Positions 45,774 through 53,914 of a stretch of 64,000 nucleotides of DNA are shown piece after piece. Under the pieces are notes generated by a model. The model was not told the origin of the DNA. It saw only the letters and a program-made list of their open reading frames with translations, and did no database searches. The position numbers were made by a program, and so were the translations under genes. Position 1 is the first letter of the stretch. Each line of letters begins with the position of its first letter. Origin of the DNA: Comamonas sp. BIGb0152 (GTDB lineage Bacteria; Pseudomonadota; Gammaproteobacteria; Burkholderiales; Burkholderiaceae_C); assembly GCF_024809975.1 (NCBI RefSeq), contig NZ_JANUDY010000012.1, positions 54,804 to 118,803 on the forward strand. Direction: 5' to 3'.

Positions 45774-46493
45774 ATGAACCTGCTTGCCCTCGAATCCAGT
45801 ACCGACACCCTCTTCATTGCCACCGCGCGGGGCGACCAGCGCTGGCTGCACAGCGGTGCCGGTGGCCAGCACACGTCCAGCCAATTGTTGCCGGCGGTGC
45901 GCCGCTTGATGGCGGAGGCCGAGCTGGGCTTTGATGCGCTGGACGCGATCGTGTTTGGCCGGGGCCCGGGCTCGTTCACCGGCCTGCGCACCGCCTGCGC
46001 CATTGCCCAGGGCCTGGCCTTTGTCGCCAAAAATGGCCAGGGCGTGCCGGTGCTGCCAGTGGACACCTTGATGGCCGTCGCCGAAGAGGCCCGCCTCCAG
46101 CACGGCTGCACCCAGGTGCTGGCCTGCCTCGATGCCCGCATGGACGAGGTCTACAACGCCGTCTACCAGTATGCCGATGGCCACTGGCAGACGCTGGGCG
46201 ATCTGCAGGTCTGCCCGCCGCAGGATGTGCAGGTGCCCGCCGGCTTTGTGGTGGCCGGCAATGCCCAGGCCATCTATGGCGAGCGCCTGGCCGCCACTGC
46301 CAGCCACCTGCATGCCATGCCCACGGCCAATGCCTTGCTGAACCTGGCGCCCTACCTGCTGGCCCAGGGCCTCGCCGTGGCGGCGCAGGATGCGCTGCCG
46401 CTCTATATCCGCGACAAGGTGGCCAAAACCACGGCCGAGCGCGAGGCGGAAAAGCAGGCCCTGGCCGCCAGCACACCCCACAGCGCCCCATGA
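45774..46493 (+). CDS. tsaB: tRNA t6A biosynthesis protein TsaB
   Basis: TsaB is the inactive partner and scaffold of TsaD in the threonylcarbamoyl transfer to tRNA A37. The 239-residue protein begins MNLLALESSTDTLFIATARG and has the FGRGPGSFTGLRTACAIAQGLAF motif of this family. It overlaps rimI by four bases, the normal order in betaproteobacteria. The Sua5-type synthase of the pathway is at 20547. Confidence 0.95.
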   Translation: MNLLALESSTDTLFIATARGDQRWLHSGAGGQHTSSQLLPAVRRLMAEAELGFDALDAIVFGRGPGSFTGLRTACAIAQGLAFVAKNGQGVPVLPVDTLMAVAEEARLQHGCTQVLACLDARMDEVYNAVYQYADGHWQTLGDLQVCPPQDVQVPAGFVVAGNAQAIYGERLAATASHLHAMPTANALLNLAPYLLAQGLAVAAQDALPLYIRDKVAKTTAEREAEKQALAASTPHSAP

Positions 46494-46966
46494 ACCCGCA
46501 GGCCACGCCCCAGCTGCGCTGGTCTGCGCTGCGGATCGATGACCTGGACCGCTTGCTGGAGGTCGAGAACCAGTGCTACAGCCACCCCTGGACGCGGGGC
46601 AACTTCATCGATTCGATGGCCATGGGCTATGCGATGCAGCTGCTCTGGGTCGACCAGGAACTGATCGGCTACTTTGTCGCCATGCAAGGGGTCGACGAGC
46701 TGCACCTGCTCAACATCACGGTCAACCCGCGCTACCAGCGCCAAGGCTGGGCCCAGGTGCTGCTCGATCAGCTGCGCAGCTGGGCCGCTACGGTGCAGGC
46801 CCAGGCCATCTGGCTGGAAGTGCGTATCAGCAATGTGCGCGCCCAGCAGATCTACCTGCAGTTTGGATTTGAATCGGTAGGGCTGCGAAAGCGCTACTAT
46901 CCGGTATCCCATGTCGAACGCGAGGACGCCATGGTCATGCGTTATTTGCTGCCTACCACCCCATGA
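46490..46966 (+). CDS. rimI: Ribosomal protein S18-alanine N-acetyltransferase
   Basis: A 158-residue GNAT acetyltransferase that acetylates the N terminus of ribosomal protein S18. It shows the RimI motifs NQCYSHPWTRGNFIDS, the acetyl-CoA loop NPRYQRQGWAQVLLDQL and the segment RISNVRAQQIYLQFGFESVGLRKRYYP. Its start and stop overlap its neighbours by four bases each, giving a tightly coupled three-gene operon. Confidence 0.95.
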   Translation: MNPQATPQLRWSALRIDDLDRLLEVENQCYSHPWTRGNFIDSMAMGYAMQLLWVDQELIGYFVAMQGVDELHLLNITVNPRYQRQGWAQVLLDQLRSWAATVQAQAIWLEVRISNVRAQQIYLQFGFESVGLRKRYYPVSHVEREDAMVMRYLLPTTP

Positions 46967-47838
46967 GCCTGAACCTGGACGCCCGCCAACGCGCCATGCT
47001 GCAAGAGATGGGCCACCCGCTGTGGTGGCCCGAATCGCCCGCGCCTGCCGCTGCAGAGCCCGCAGCCCCAGTGCCAGTGCCAGTGCCAGTGCCAGTGCCA
47101 GTGCCAGCCCCGGCTGCATGGGCGCCGTCGGCCCCGCTGGCGCCAGCGGCTGCGGCCACCCCGCTGCCGCAGCAAAGCGATACCCCCGTCAGCGCCTCCA
47201 TCGCACTGCAGCCTGCGCCTGCGCTAGCTGCGCCAATGACTGCCCCAGCGCCTGCACCAGCGGCCCCTGCCATGGCGCCGGCACGCGCGGCACCGCAGCC
47301 CCAGGCGCTGCCACCCGATTTCCCCCGCGTGCGCTTTGCCCTGCGCGCGCCGGTCTTGCTGGATCTGCAAGGAAAACCAGCCTCCGCCACATCCACAGCC
47401 ACCGCCCCTGCCAGCCAAGCAGCCTGGCTGGTGGTGGCCGAACTGCCCGAAGGCGCCCCCCAGCAAGGCCCCGCAGGCCAGTTGCTGGTGCAAATGCTGC
47501 GCGCCATGCGCCTGGGCGATGCCCCCGTCTACTGGGTACCGCTGGCCCGCATCGCGGCCAACCAGGAAGACGACGACAGCCTGCCCAGCTACAGCATCGA
47601 CGCGCTGGTGCAGGAATGCCAGCCCGCGATGGCCTTGCTGCTGGGACTGCCGGCCGTGCGCCACCTGATCCCCGGCGAGCAGCCCTTCTCCCAGCTGCGC
47701 CAGACCCTGCACCATCTGGGCAGCAGCCAGCTGCCCGCCGTGGTCAGTTACGACCCCAGCCACCTGCTGCGCACCCCCCAGGCCAAGGCTGCCACCTGGG
47801 CCGATCTGTGCTTTGCACTGGCCCAAGCCGGCCGCTAA
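46963..47838 (+). CDS. Degenerate uracil-DNA-glycosylase-like protein
   Basis: The 291-residue protein has a short N-terminal segment (MSLNLDARQRAMLQEMG), a long Pro/Ala/Val-rich linker that includes a PV repeat, then a C-terminal domain like family 4 UDG (WLVVAELPEGAPQQGPAGQLLVQMLRAM, ending LLRTPQAKAATWADLCFAL). The GEAPG active-site motif reads AELPEG, the HPS-type motif reads SYDPSHLLR, and there are only two Cys, so the four-Cys iron-sulfur site is missing. A catalytic role is doubtful. It overlaps rimI by four bases. Confidence 0.8.
   Translation: MSLNLDARQRAMLQEMGHPLWWPESPAPAAAEPAAPVPVPVPVPVPVPAPAAWAPSAPLAPAAAATPLPQQSDTPVSASIALQPAPALAAPMTAPAPAPAAPAMAPARAAPQPQALPPDFPRVRFALRAPVLLDLQGKPASATSTATAPASQAAWLVVAELPEGAPQQGPAGQLLVQMLRAMRLGDAPVYWVPLARIAANQEDDDSLPSYSIDALVQECQPAMALLLGLPAVRHLIPGEQPFSQLRQTLHHLGSSQLPAVVSYDPSHLLRTPQAKAATWADLCFALAQAGR
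47068..47106 (+). repeat. CCAGTG hexanucleotide tandem repeat inside the UDG-like gene
   Basis: Six perfect CCAGTG units (47068-47103) and a final CCA encode (Pro-Val)6. Repeat length in multiples of six keeps the frame, so slippage would change only linker length. Confidence 0.95.
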
Positions 47839-47972
47839 AACCAGGGCAGCCAGCCAGCAGCCCGGCGGCCATCTGGCGAATGTAGGCACCCACTGACAAG
47901 CGCAACCGTGGGGCGGTGACAACGCCGCAGCGCGACAAAGCGCAGCGTCACGCCAAGCTTATGCGGGAATGC

Positions 47973-47978
47973 CATAAT
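47973..47978 (+). promoter_or_regulatory. Possible -10 element for corA
   Basis: CATAAT lies about 145 bases before the corA ATG; the -35 region is poor. If real, the transcript would carry a leader of about 140 bases that includes the structured segment described next. Confidence 0.35.
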
Positions 47979-48015
47979 GGCGCCCAATCACAAAACCGGA
48001 GTCTCTCCTTGGATC

Positions 48016-48074
48016 CCTACCCTAGTTGGTAGCTTCCACCCTGGCAAGCACATGGCTGCACAAGGGTAGGAAGC
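48016..48074 (+). promoter_or_regulatory. Candidate structured leader of corA
   Basis: Three segments can pair in alternative ways. Segment A (CCTACCCT, 48016-48023) pairs perfectly with segment C (AGGGTAGG, 48063-48070). Segment B (GCTTCCACCCT, 48032-48042) also pairs with C extended to 48074 (AGGGTAGGAAGC) over 11 base pairs with one bulged A. A can instead form a small local hairpin, CTACC (48017-48021) with GGTAG (48028-48032). The A-C and B-C pairings exclude each other, as in attenuators and riboswitches. No known RNA family was recognised, and ligand and function are unknown. Confidence 0.45.
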
Positions 48075-48123
48075 GTCCCCCCGCCCCCCTTTTGCAAACC
48101 AAGAACAACAAGGAAGTGAGCCC

Positions 48124-49110
48124 ATGCTCAACATCTTTACGCTTGCCAATGGCCGTTTGGTGCAGGAAGAGATCGAATCCCTGCAAGAGCTGGCCCGCTT
48201 TCAGCCCATCTGGGTCGACCTGGAGTCCCCCACGCTGGAAGAGAAGCGCTGGATCAAGCAGCACTACGGGCTGTCCATCCCAGAAGACGCGATGGACCAG
48301 GACATCGAGGAATCGGCCCGCTTCTACGAAGAAGACAATGGCGACCTGCACATCCGCAGCGACTTCCTGATCGATGACGAAGATGACCCGCGCAGCGTGC
48401 GTGTGGCCTTCATCATGAACCTGCACAATGCCTCGCTCAAAAGCTATGGCGTGCTGTTTTCCATTCACGATGAAGATGTGCCCGTGTTCCGCCTGCTGCG
48501 CCTGCGCGCGCGCCGTGCGCCGGGCCTGATCGAGGACAGCAAGGACGTGCTGCTCAAGCTGTTTGACGCCGATGCCGAATACTCCGCCGATACGCTCGAA
48601 GGCATCTACGACGACCTGGAAAAAGTCAGCGCCCAGGTGCTGGCCGGCAATGTGACCGACACCCACGCCAGTGAAGTGCTCTCGGCCATCGCCCGCCAGG
48701 AAGACTTGAACGGCCGCATCCGCCGCAATGTGATGGACACGCGCCGCGCCGTCAGTTTTGTCATGCGCAGCAAGATGCTCAACTCGGACCAGTTCGAGGA
48801 TGCCCGCCAGATCCTGCGCGACATCGAGTCGCTGGACAACCACACCGCCTTCTTGTTCGACAAGATCAACTTCTTGATGGATGCCACCGTCGGTTTCATC
48901 AACATCAACCAGAACAAGATCATCAAGATCTTCTCGGTGGCCAGCGTCGCCCTGCTGCCCCCCACCTTGATCGCCAGCGTCTACGGCATGAACTTCAAGT
49001 ACATGCCTGAAATCGAATGGCAGTATGGCTATGCCTACGGTATCGCGCTGATGGTGGGAAGCGCCTTGATACCGATGATGTACTTCCGCAAGCGCGGCTG
49101 GCTGAAGTAA
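48124..49110 (+). CDS. corA: Magnesium/cobalt transporter CorA
   Basis: CorA is the homopentameric Mg2+ channel of the inner membrane. The 328-residue protein has a large acidic cytoplasmic domain and two C-terminal transmembrane helices, with the selectivity signature GMN at residues 288-290 followed by FKYMPE. AAGGAAG lies upstream of the ATG. It is monocistronic: a potentially structured leader precedes it and a strong terminator follows it. Confidence 0.96.
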   Translation: MLNIFTLANGRLVQEEIESLQELARFQPIWVDLESPTLEEKRWIKQHYGLSIPEDAMDQDIEESARFYEEDNGDLHIRSDFLIDDEDDPRSVRVAFIMNLHNASLKSYGVLFSIHDEDVPVFRLLRLRARRAPGLIEDSKDVLLKLFDADAEYSADTLEGIYDDLEKVSAQVLAGNVTDTHASEVLSAIARQEDLNGRIRRNVMDTRRAVSFVMRSKMLNSDQFEDARQILRDIESLDNHTAFLFDKINFLMDATVGFININQNKIIKIFSVASVALLPPTLIASVYGMNFKYMPEIEWQYGYAYGIALMVGSALIPMMYFRKRGWLK

Positions 49111-49125
49111 GGCGCTGGTATCCCC

Positions 49126-49153
49126 AAAAAATGAGCGCCAGGCGCTCATTTTT
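49126..49153. terminator. Bidirectional terminator after corA
   Basis: AAAAAATGAGCGCC (49126-49139) and GGCGCTCATTTTT (49141-49153) form a long stem flanked by A and T runs on both sides. It ends at the stop codon of the convergent MFS gene and can act in both directions. Confidence 0.9.
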
Positions 49154-50421
49154 CATTGCGGCGGCGTATTGCTGCGCTCGCGTACCCAGAGAATGATGCC
49201 GCAGAGCATCACCACCAGCTGCGTCCCTATCAGCGCTGCAAACCCGGCAAAGAAGCCGGCGCCCACGCCACTGCGGGCCGAGAGCGCACCAATCACCGCC
49301 CCCATGATGGCCGGCATAAATCCCGCCACCAGGCTGCCGGCCCCATTGACCACGCCGTAGGCGCTGGCGATGTGCTCGGGCCGCGCGAAGTACTGCACGG
49401 TGCTCGGGATGGCCGGGCTCATCAAGCCCCAGCAGAAATTGGCAGCGATCAGGCAGTAGGCGGCGGCATAGCGGTCTTCCATATGGATGGCCAACCACAC
49501 GGCAGCCGCCACCCCGATGCTGCCGAACACAAAGATCAGCGGCACCTGCCGGCGCGCAATGCGGTCGATGAGTATGCCGCCCACAAACACCGCAGCCACG
49601 GCCGCATACTGCGGCAGCGAGGCCAGCCAGCCCATCTCGCGCATCGAAAAGCCGCGCGACTCTTGCAGGTAGGCCGGCAACCAGTTGCTGCTGCCCCAGA
49701 GGTAGGACAGAAAAGCTGCCGTCAGGATGGTGATGAGCCAGAGATAGCGCGTCTGCATGGCACCCCGCACGATGCTGCCCACCTGGCCCACGGCCTGGCC
49801 CAGCGACTGGGGTTTGGGCATGCCGGTCTCGACCTTGGGCATGCGCACAAAGGCCCAGACCAGCGGAATCCCGAGCAGCACATTGATGAGGCCCAGCACA
49901 TGGAAGGAGGTTTCCCAGTCGTGCCCCACCACGAGATAGCCAACCAGCGGATAACCCACGGCCAGCCCGACCCCGGTTCCCATGTTGACCAGCGAATTGG
50001 GTTTGCCGTTTTCGCGGCTCTCGAAATGCGCCTTGATGTAGCTGCCCGCCAGCGAGAACAGCGGCCCTTCCGACACACCCAGCAGAATGCGCGATGCCAG
50101 CAGCAGCCCATAGCTGCTCATCGCCGGCGACAGGAAGGTCACCACGCCCCAGAGCAGCAAGCCCCCGATGAGGCTGCGCCGCACACCGAACAGCGCCGCG
50201 CAAAACGGTGTGAGCACCAGCGAGGACACCCCATAGCCCACCATGAAGGCAGTGGCCAGCAGACCCTGGCGCGTGCGGTCATCCACCGTCAGGCCGATGT
50301 GCGACAGAAAATCACGGTCCGTGATCAGGACCGAGATGTTGATCCGGTCCACATAAGAGATGGCAACAACCACAAACAGGGTGAGCACACCCCACCAGCG
50401 CATGGAACGGGAGTCATTCAT
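49153..50421 (-). CDS. MFS transporter of the anion:cation symporter (ACS) type
   Basis: The 422-residue protein has 12 predicted helices and the ACS-type signature near helix one (AISYVDRINISVLITD) and the RILLGVSEGPLFSLAGSYIKAHF segment. ACS transporters carry organic anions such as phthalate, galactonate or 4-hydroxyphenylacetate. It is the last gene of the minus-strand catabolic cluster, downstream of the porin, and probably carries the cluster substrate across the inner membrane. Confidence 0.9.
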   Translation of the reverse strand: MNDSRSMRWWGVLTLFVVVAISYVDRINISVLITDRDFLSHIGLTVDDRTRQGLLATAFMVGYGVSSLVLTPFCAALFGVRRSLIGGLLLWGVVTFLSPAMSSYGLLLASRILLGVSEGPLFSLAGSYIKAHFESRENGKPNSLVNMGTGVGLAVGYPLVGYLVVGHDWETSFHVLGLINVLLGIPLVWAFVRMPKVETGMPKPQSLGQAVGQVGSIVRGAMQTRYLWLITILTAAFLSYLWGSSNWLPAYLQESRGFSMREMGWLASLPQYAAVAAVFVGGILIDRIARRQVPLIFVFGSIGVAAAVWLAIHMEDRYAAAYCLIAANFCWGLMSPAIPSTVQYFARPEHIASAYGVVNGAGSLVAGFMPAIMGAVIGALSARSGVGAGFFAGFAALIGTQLVVMLCGIILWVRERSNTPPQ

Positions 50422-50466
50422 GGTGCGACTTTCTTCAAAGATAAAAAAGCAGGCTTGGGCGGTGGA

Positions 50467-51522
50467 TCAGAAGAAGTGGCGGATGCCCAGCTCCATGCCG
50501 GTGGATTTGCCGCCCAGGGTGGCGCCGGTCGCAGTCAGACCTTGCACGCCAATGGCGCGGCTGGATCCGCCCTTGTTTTTCAGGTAAGCCAGCGTGCCGT
50601 AGACCTGGGTGCGCTTGGAGAAGTTGTAGCCATAGCCCAGCGCGACCTTGTTCCAGTCCGCATCGCTGCCCGAGGTGTTGTAGTGGCCCAGCGAAGCGCG
50701 CAATTCGCCATGGCCCAGCGGTGCCGTGGCACCCAGCTGCAGCACGCTCACCTTCAGCGCGCCGCGCTTTTCGCGGGCCCAGAGCAGCATCGGTTTGACC
50801 ACGCCCAGGTCGTAGCTCAGGCCCACATTGCTGGCGGTGATGTGGTTGTCCGGGCTGTCGCCGTAGAAGCGGCCCAGGGCCAGCGCGCCGTTGAAAGCGC
50901 CTTGCCGGTAGCCGGCACGCAGGCCCCGGTAATCGCCCTGGTTCTTGTTGAGCTCTGCCTTGGTGTGTTCGCCAAAAGCCACCTGGGCCTGGCCGTAAAA
51001 GCCGCCCAGGCTGGCCGGCAGCAGGTAGCTGATGGCATTGCTGATCTGGATCGGTGCGCCGCCGGTAGACGTCCCCGCAGCGGGAACGCCCAGGATGCTG
51101 AAGGCCCCCGTGCCACCCACGCCATTGGTCAAGAAGGGATCAAAGATCAAGGTGCTGAGAAAGCTGGCAGAGTCATCCCGGCCCAGACGCAGCTCGCCAA
51201 AATCACCGAGCAGGCTCACCGTGGAGCGGCGGTTGAAACCCAGGCCGCTGCTGCCGGCCGCCTTGCCCGCGCCGGTGTCGGAGTCCAGCCCCGCCTCCAG
51301 CCAAAAGCCGGCCTTCAGGTCGCCGCCCAGATCTTCGGTACCCCGAAACCCCAGCCTGCTGATATTGGCCCCACCGGTGGCCAGACCGAGCTTGCTGGAC
51401 GCGCCCGTACCCGTCAGCCGGGTGACATTGGTGTCGATCACCCCGAACACGTCGACCTTGGATTGGGCTGCAGCTATCCCTGCCAGGCTGGCCAGGCCAG
51501 CGGCAATCGCAATGTTTTTCAT
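50467..51522 (-). CDS. Outer-membrane porin (Omp32 type)
   Basis: A 351-residue trimeric-type porin of the betaproteobacterial family: Sec signal peptide ending AAAQS, N-terminal strand KVDVFGVIDTNV, the SRLGFRGTEDLGGDLKAGFWLEAG block and terminal strand MELGIRHFF ending in Phe, the BAM signal. It is 29 bases downstream of the reductase gene and may provide outer-membrane entry for the cluster substrate. Confidence 0.95.
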   Translation of the reverse strand: MKNIAIAAGLASLAGIAAAQSKVDVFGVIDTNVTRLTGTGASSKLGLATGGANISRLGFRGTEDLGGDLKAGFWLEAGLDSDTGAGKAAGSSGLGFNRRSTVSLLGDFGELRLGRDDSASFLSTLIFDPFLTNGVGGTGAFSILGVPAAGTSTGGAPIQISNAISYLLPASLGGFYGQAQVAFGEHTKAELNKNQGDYRGLRAGYRQGAFNGALALGRFYGDSPDNHITASNVGLSYDLGVVKPMLLWAREKRGALKVSVLQLGATAPLGHGELRASLGHYNTSGSDADWNKVALGYGYNFSKRTQVYGTLAYLKNKGGSSRAIGVQGLTATGATLGGKSTGMELGIRHFF

Positions 51523-51551
51523 GGTGTTGTCTCTTTGTTGTGTGTGCGCGC

Positions 51552-52511
51552 TTAGATATCCAGAACCAGCGCCTGGCTCTTGCAGCCGGAGACGCAGAGC
51601 ATCATCAGCTTGTTGCTTGCTTTTTCCTTAGCGCTCAGCACCGAATCGCGGTGGTCAGGAACGCCGCCGAGCACCCGTGTCTCGCAGGAGCCGCAAACGC
51701 CTTCACAGCAGCTGTGGTCGATGTTGACGCCAGCGGCGAGCAAGGTGTCCAGCAGCGATTTGTCGGGCGTGACCTCGATAAAGCGGCCGCTGCGCTTCAA
51801 CTCCACCGTGTAGTGGCTGCGGGCATCGCTCGACGCCTGGACCTCGACGGGGCTGAAGCGCTCGACGTGGGCATGGGCATGGCCCAGCTCGCTGCAGTGC
51901 TTCTCAAAGGCATCGAGCATCGGTGTCGGGCCACAGGCGTAGTGGTGCAAGCCCGCGTCGGGCGTGCGCTGTGCCAGCAGTGCGCGCAGATCGGGCGGGC
52001 CGCCCGCCTCGGCGTCGAAGTGCAGCTGCAGCGGCATGCCCAAGGCCTGCAGCTCGGCCAGAAAGGCGGCGCTCTGGCGGTCGCGCGCAAAGTAGAGCAT
52101 CTCAAAGGAGCTGCCCTGGCTTTGCAGCCGGCGCGCCATGCACAGCATGGGCGTGATGCCGATGCCACCGGCCACCAGCACCGAATGGCGGGCGCCTTCG
52201 TCCAGCGCAAAGTGGTTGCGCGGCTCGGAGATGCTGATGGGCATGCCCACGCGCAGCGCCTCATGCACGCAGCGCGAGCCGCCCCGGCTGGCACGGTCGC
52301 GCAGCACGCCAACAACATAGCGGTGGCGCTCACGGCTGTCGTTGGACAGCGAGTAGCTGCGCACCAGCCCATTGGGCAGGTGCAGGTCGATGTGGGAGCC
52401 GGCCGTGAATGCCGGCCACTCGCCCCCGCCCACCGGGCGCAGCTCCACGCTGATGGTGTCCTGGGCCTCAAAGCGCAGCGTGTGCACAAAGGCCTGCAAG
52501 GTCGTACTCAT
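51552..52511 (-). CDS. PDR/VanB-family oxidoreductase (Rieske oxygenase reductase)
   Basis: This 319-residue reductase passes electrons from NAD(P)H to a Rieske oxygenase. It has an FMN/FAD domain (RSYSLSNDS), an NAD domain (VAGGIGITPML, ACGPTPML) and a C-terminal plant-type 2Fe-2S domain with Cys 268, 273, 276 and 306 in a C-x4-C-x2-C-x29-C pattern. It overlaps the oxygenase gene by four bases, which makes them a two-component pair. Confidence 0.94.
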   Translation of the reverse strand: MSTTLQAFVHTLRFEAQDTISVELRPVGGGEWPAFTAGSHIDLHLPNGLVRSYSLSNDSRERHRYVVGVLRDRASRGGSRCVHEALRVGMPISISEPRNHFALDEGARHSVLVAGGIGITPMLCMARRLQSQGSSFEMLYFARDRQSAAFLAELQALGMPLQLHFDAEAGGPPDLRALLAQRTPDAGLHHYACGPTPMLDAFEKHCSELGHAHAHVERFSPVEVQASSDARSHYTVELKRSGRFIEVTPDKSLLDTLLAAGVNIDHSCCEGVCGSCETRVLGGVPDHRDSVLSAKEKASNKLMMLCVSGCKSQALVLDI

Positions 52512-53533
52512 GCTGCGCCACTTCCTTCCAGCTGCTCCTCGGCCAGGCGGCGCAGGCGGCGGCGCAGACGCACCAGGCCAATGTCGTGTGGGTACAGGTT
52601 CTCGCGCTCATTCGCGTCAAACTCCATCTGCTCCATCATCACGCGGTCCTGCTCCAGCACCGTCCAGTGGCGTGCCTCCAGGCGGTTGCGGTAGAGAAAG
52701 CGCCAGGTGTCGCGCATCCAGCCCTGCACCCGGCGGCAGCGCCAGAAGAACACCGCACACAGCTCGGGGCTGATGGGCGTGACGCAGGCAATGATGGCGA
52801 AGTTGCCACCGGGGCCACCCGTCTTGGGATACGGAATCTCCAGCCGCATCCAGTGCATATCGGTTTCGCCCCACTCGGTCCAGTCAAAGTTCACGCCGCG
52901 CTGGCCCGCCTTCTCGAAGACGAAGCCCAGATCGGTCTCACGCACCTGGAACGTGGCCTTGCTGTCGCCCTCGGACATGGAGTGCGACTGCTTGTGCAAA
53001 AACGTGCCATGCATCGGATCCATCACGTTGTCGATCGCGTAGCGGTAGTCCGCACGCCACTCGGCATAGCACAGAAAGTTCGAATACTCCGGCGAGGTCA
53101 GCTCCTCGGGCATGCGGAATGCAGGCGGCGCATCCACATGCGTGTCGCTGTTGAAGAGGAAGATGGCGCCGTGCGCTTCATGCACATGGAAATCCAGCGC
53201 AGCGCGTGCACCTTCGAGCTTGCAGCCCGGGCTGCCCGGCACCTTGGTCACCGTGCCATCACAGCGCACTTCCACACCGTGGTAGGGGCAGGCCAGCCGG
53301 TCGCCAAGGATGACGCCTTGCGACAGCGGTGCGCCCCGGTGTGGGCAGTGGTCTTCGAGCGCATGAACCTTGCCCGAGGCATCGCGCCACAGCGCGATCT
53401 TGTAGCCAAAGCGGCGCAGCGAGATGGGTTGGTCCTGCACAAAGCCGGAGGGGCAGACGGGGTACCAGAGCTTCTGCAAACCCTTGGTAAGCAAGCGGTC
53501 CACGGGATCGATGGCGATGGTTTGTACATTCAT
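52508..53533 (-). CDS. Rieske-type aromatic ring-hydroxylating or demethylating oxygenase
   Basis: The 341-residue oxygenase alpha-type subunit has the Rieske 2Fe-2S motif CPHRGA (C63, H65) and CPYHG (C82, H85). Its mononuclear iron site includes H175 and H180 (DPMHGTFLH), preceded by D172 which in relatives bridges subunits. It resembles vanillate demethylase and phthalate-type oxygenases, which have no beta subunit. The substrate is not identifiable. Its partner reductase overlaps its stop. Confidence 0.93.
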   Translation of the reverse strand: MNVQTIAIDPVDRLLTKGLQKLWYPVCPSGFVQDQPISLRRFGYKIALWRDASGKVHALEDHCPHRGAPLSQGVILGDRLACPYHGVEVRCDGTVTKVPGSPGCKLEGARAALDFHVHEAHGAIFLFNSDTHVDAPPAFRMPEELTSPEYSNFLCYAEWRADYRYAIDNVMDPMHGTFLHKQSHSMSEGDSKATFQVRETDLGFVFEKAGQRGVNFDWTEWGETDMHWMRLEIPYPKTGGPGGNFAIIACVTPISPELCAVFFWRCRRVQGWMRDTWRFLYRNRLEARHWTVLEQDRVMMEQMEFDANERENLYPHDIGLVRLRRRLRRLAEEQLEGSGAA

Positions 53534-53550
53534 GGGGTGCTCCTTGTGCT

Positions 53551-53772
53551 TCAGTGGCCCAGGCGTTGCATCAGGGCGGCAAAGCTGGTTTCGGTCCAGG
53601 CCTCGCCGTTCTCTCCGGCCGGGCCGCTGCGGTTGATGTAGGCCACCAGTTCGGGCAAGGTCTGCACGCCTTCGCCAAAGGCGCGCTCGATGGCATCGCC
53701 CAGCAGGTCTTCAAACAGGGTCGCAGGGCGCTGGCGGGCCTGCTGCGGTTCAAGGTATCGGTCAACAGCCAT
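53551..53772 (-). CDS. Small recombinase-HTH-like protein
   Basis: A 73-residue protein that begins with a Gln/Arg/Pro-rich stretch (RYLEPQQARQRPA), followed by helices and a C-terminal NGEAWTETSFAALMQRLG that resembles the helix-turn-helix-like part of serine recombinases. I recall such proteins being annotated near Rieske oxygenase genes in this bacterial group, but I cannot check this. It is 17 bases upstream of the oxygenase gene and probably in the same mRNA. It lacks any catalytic domain, so DNA binding or a protein-binding role are both possible. Confidence 0.7.
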   Translation of the reverse strand: MAVDRYLEPQQARQRPATLFEDLLGDAIERAFGEGVQTLPELVAYINRSGPAGENGEAWTETSFAALMQRLGH

Positions 53773-53914
53773 CGTGGAATCTCCTTCTAAATCGGTTCAC
53801 TCGGCCTCGGTACCCAGCGCTTGGCGGCGCGGGGCCGGGCGGTCGTCGTCCGCCGTGGGGTGGCGGGGCTTATGTTGCTGCGGGCGTTTGCGGTGGGGTC
53901 TGTGCGCGGGCCTG

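Noticed and set aside
49156..51555. 799-codon plus-strand open frame opposite the MFS and porin genes
   Set aside because: Both antisense genes have clear family motifs; the frame has none.
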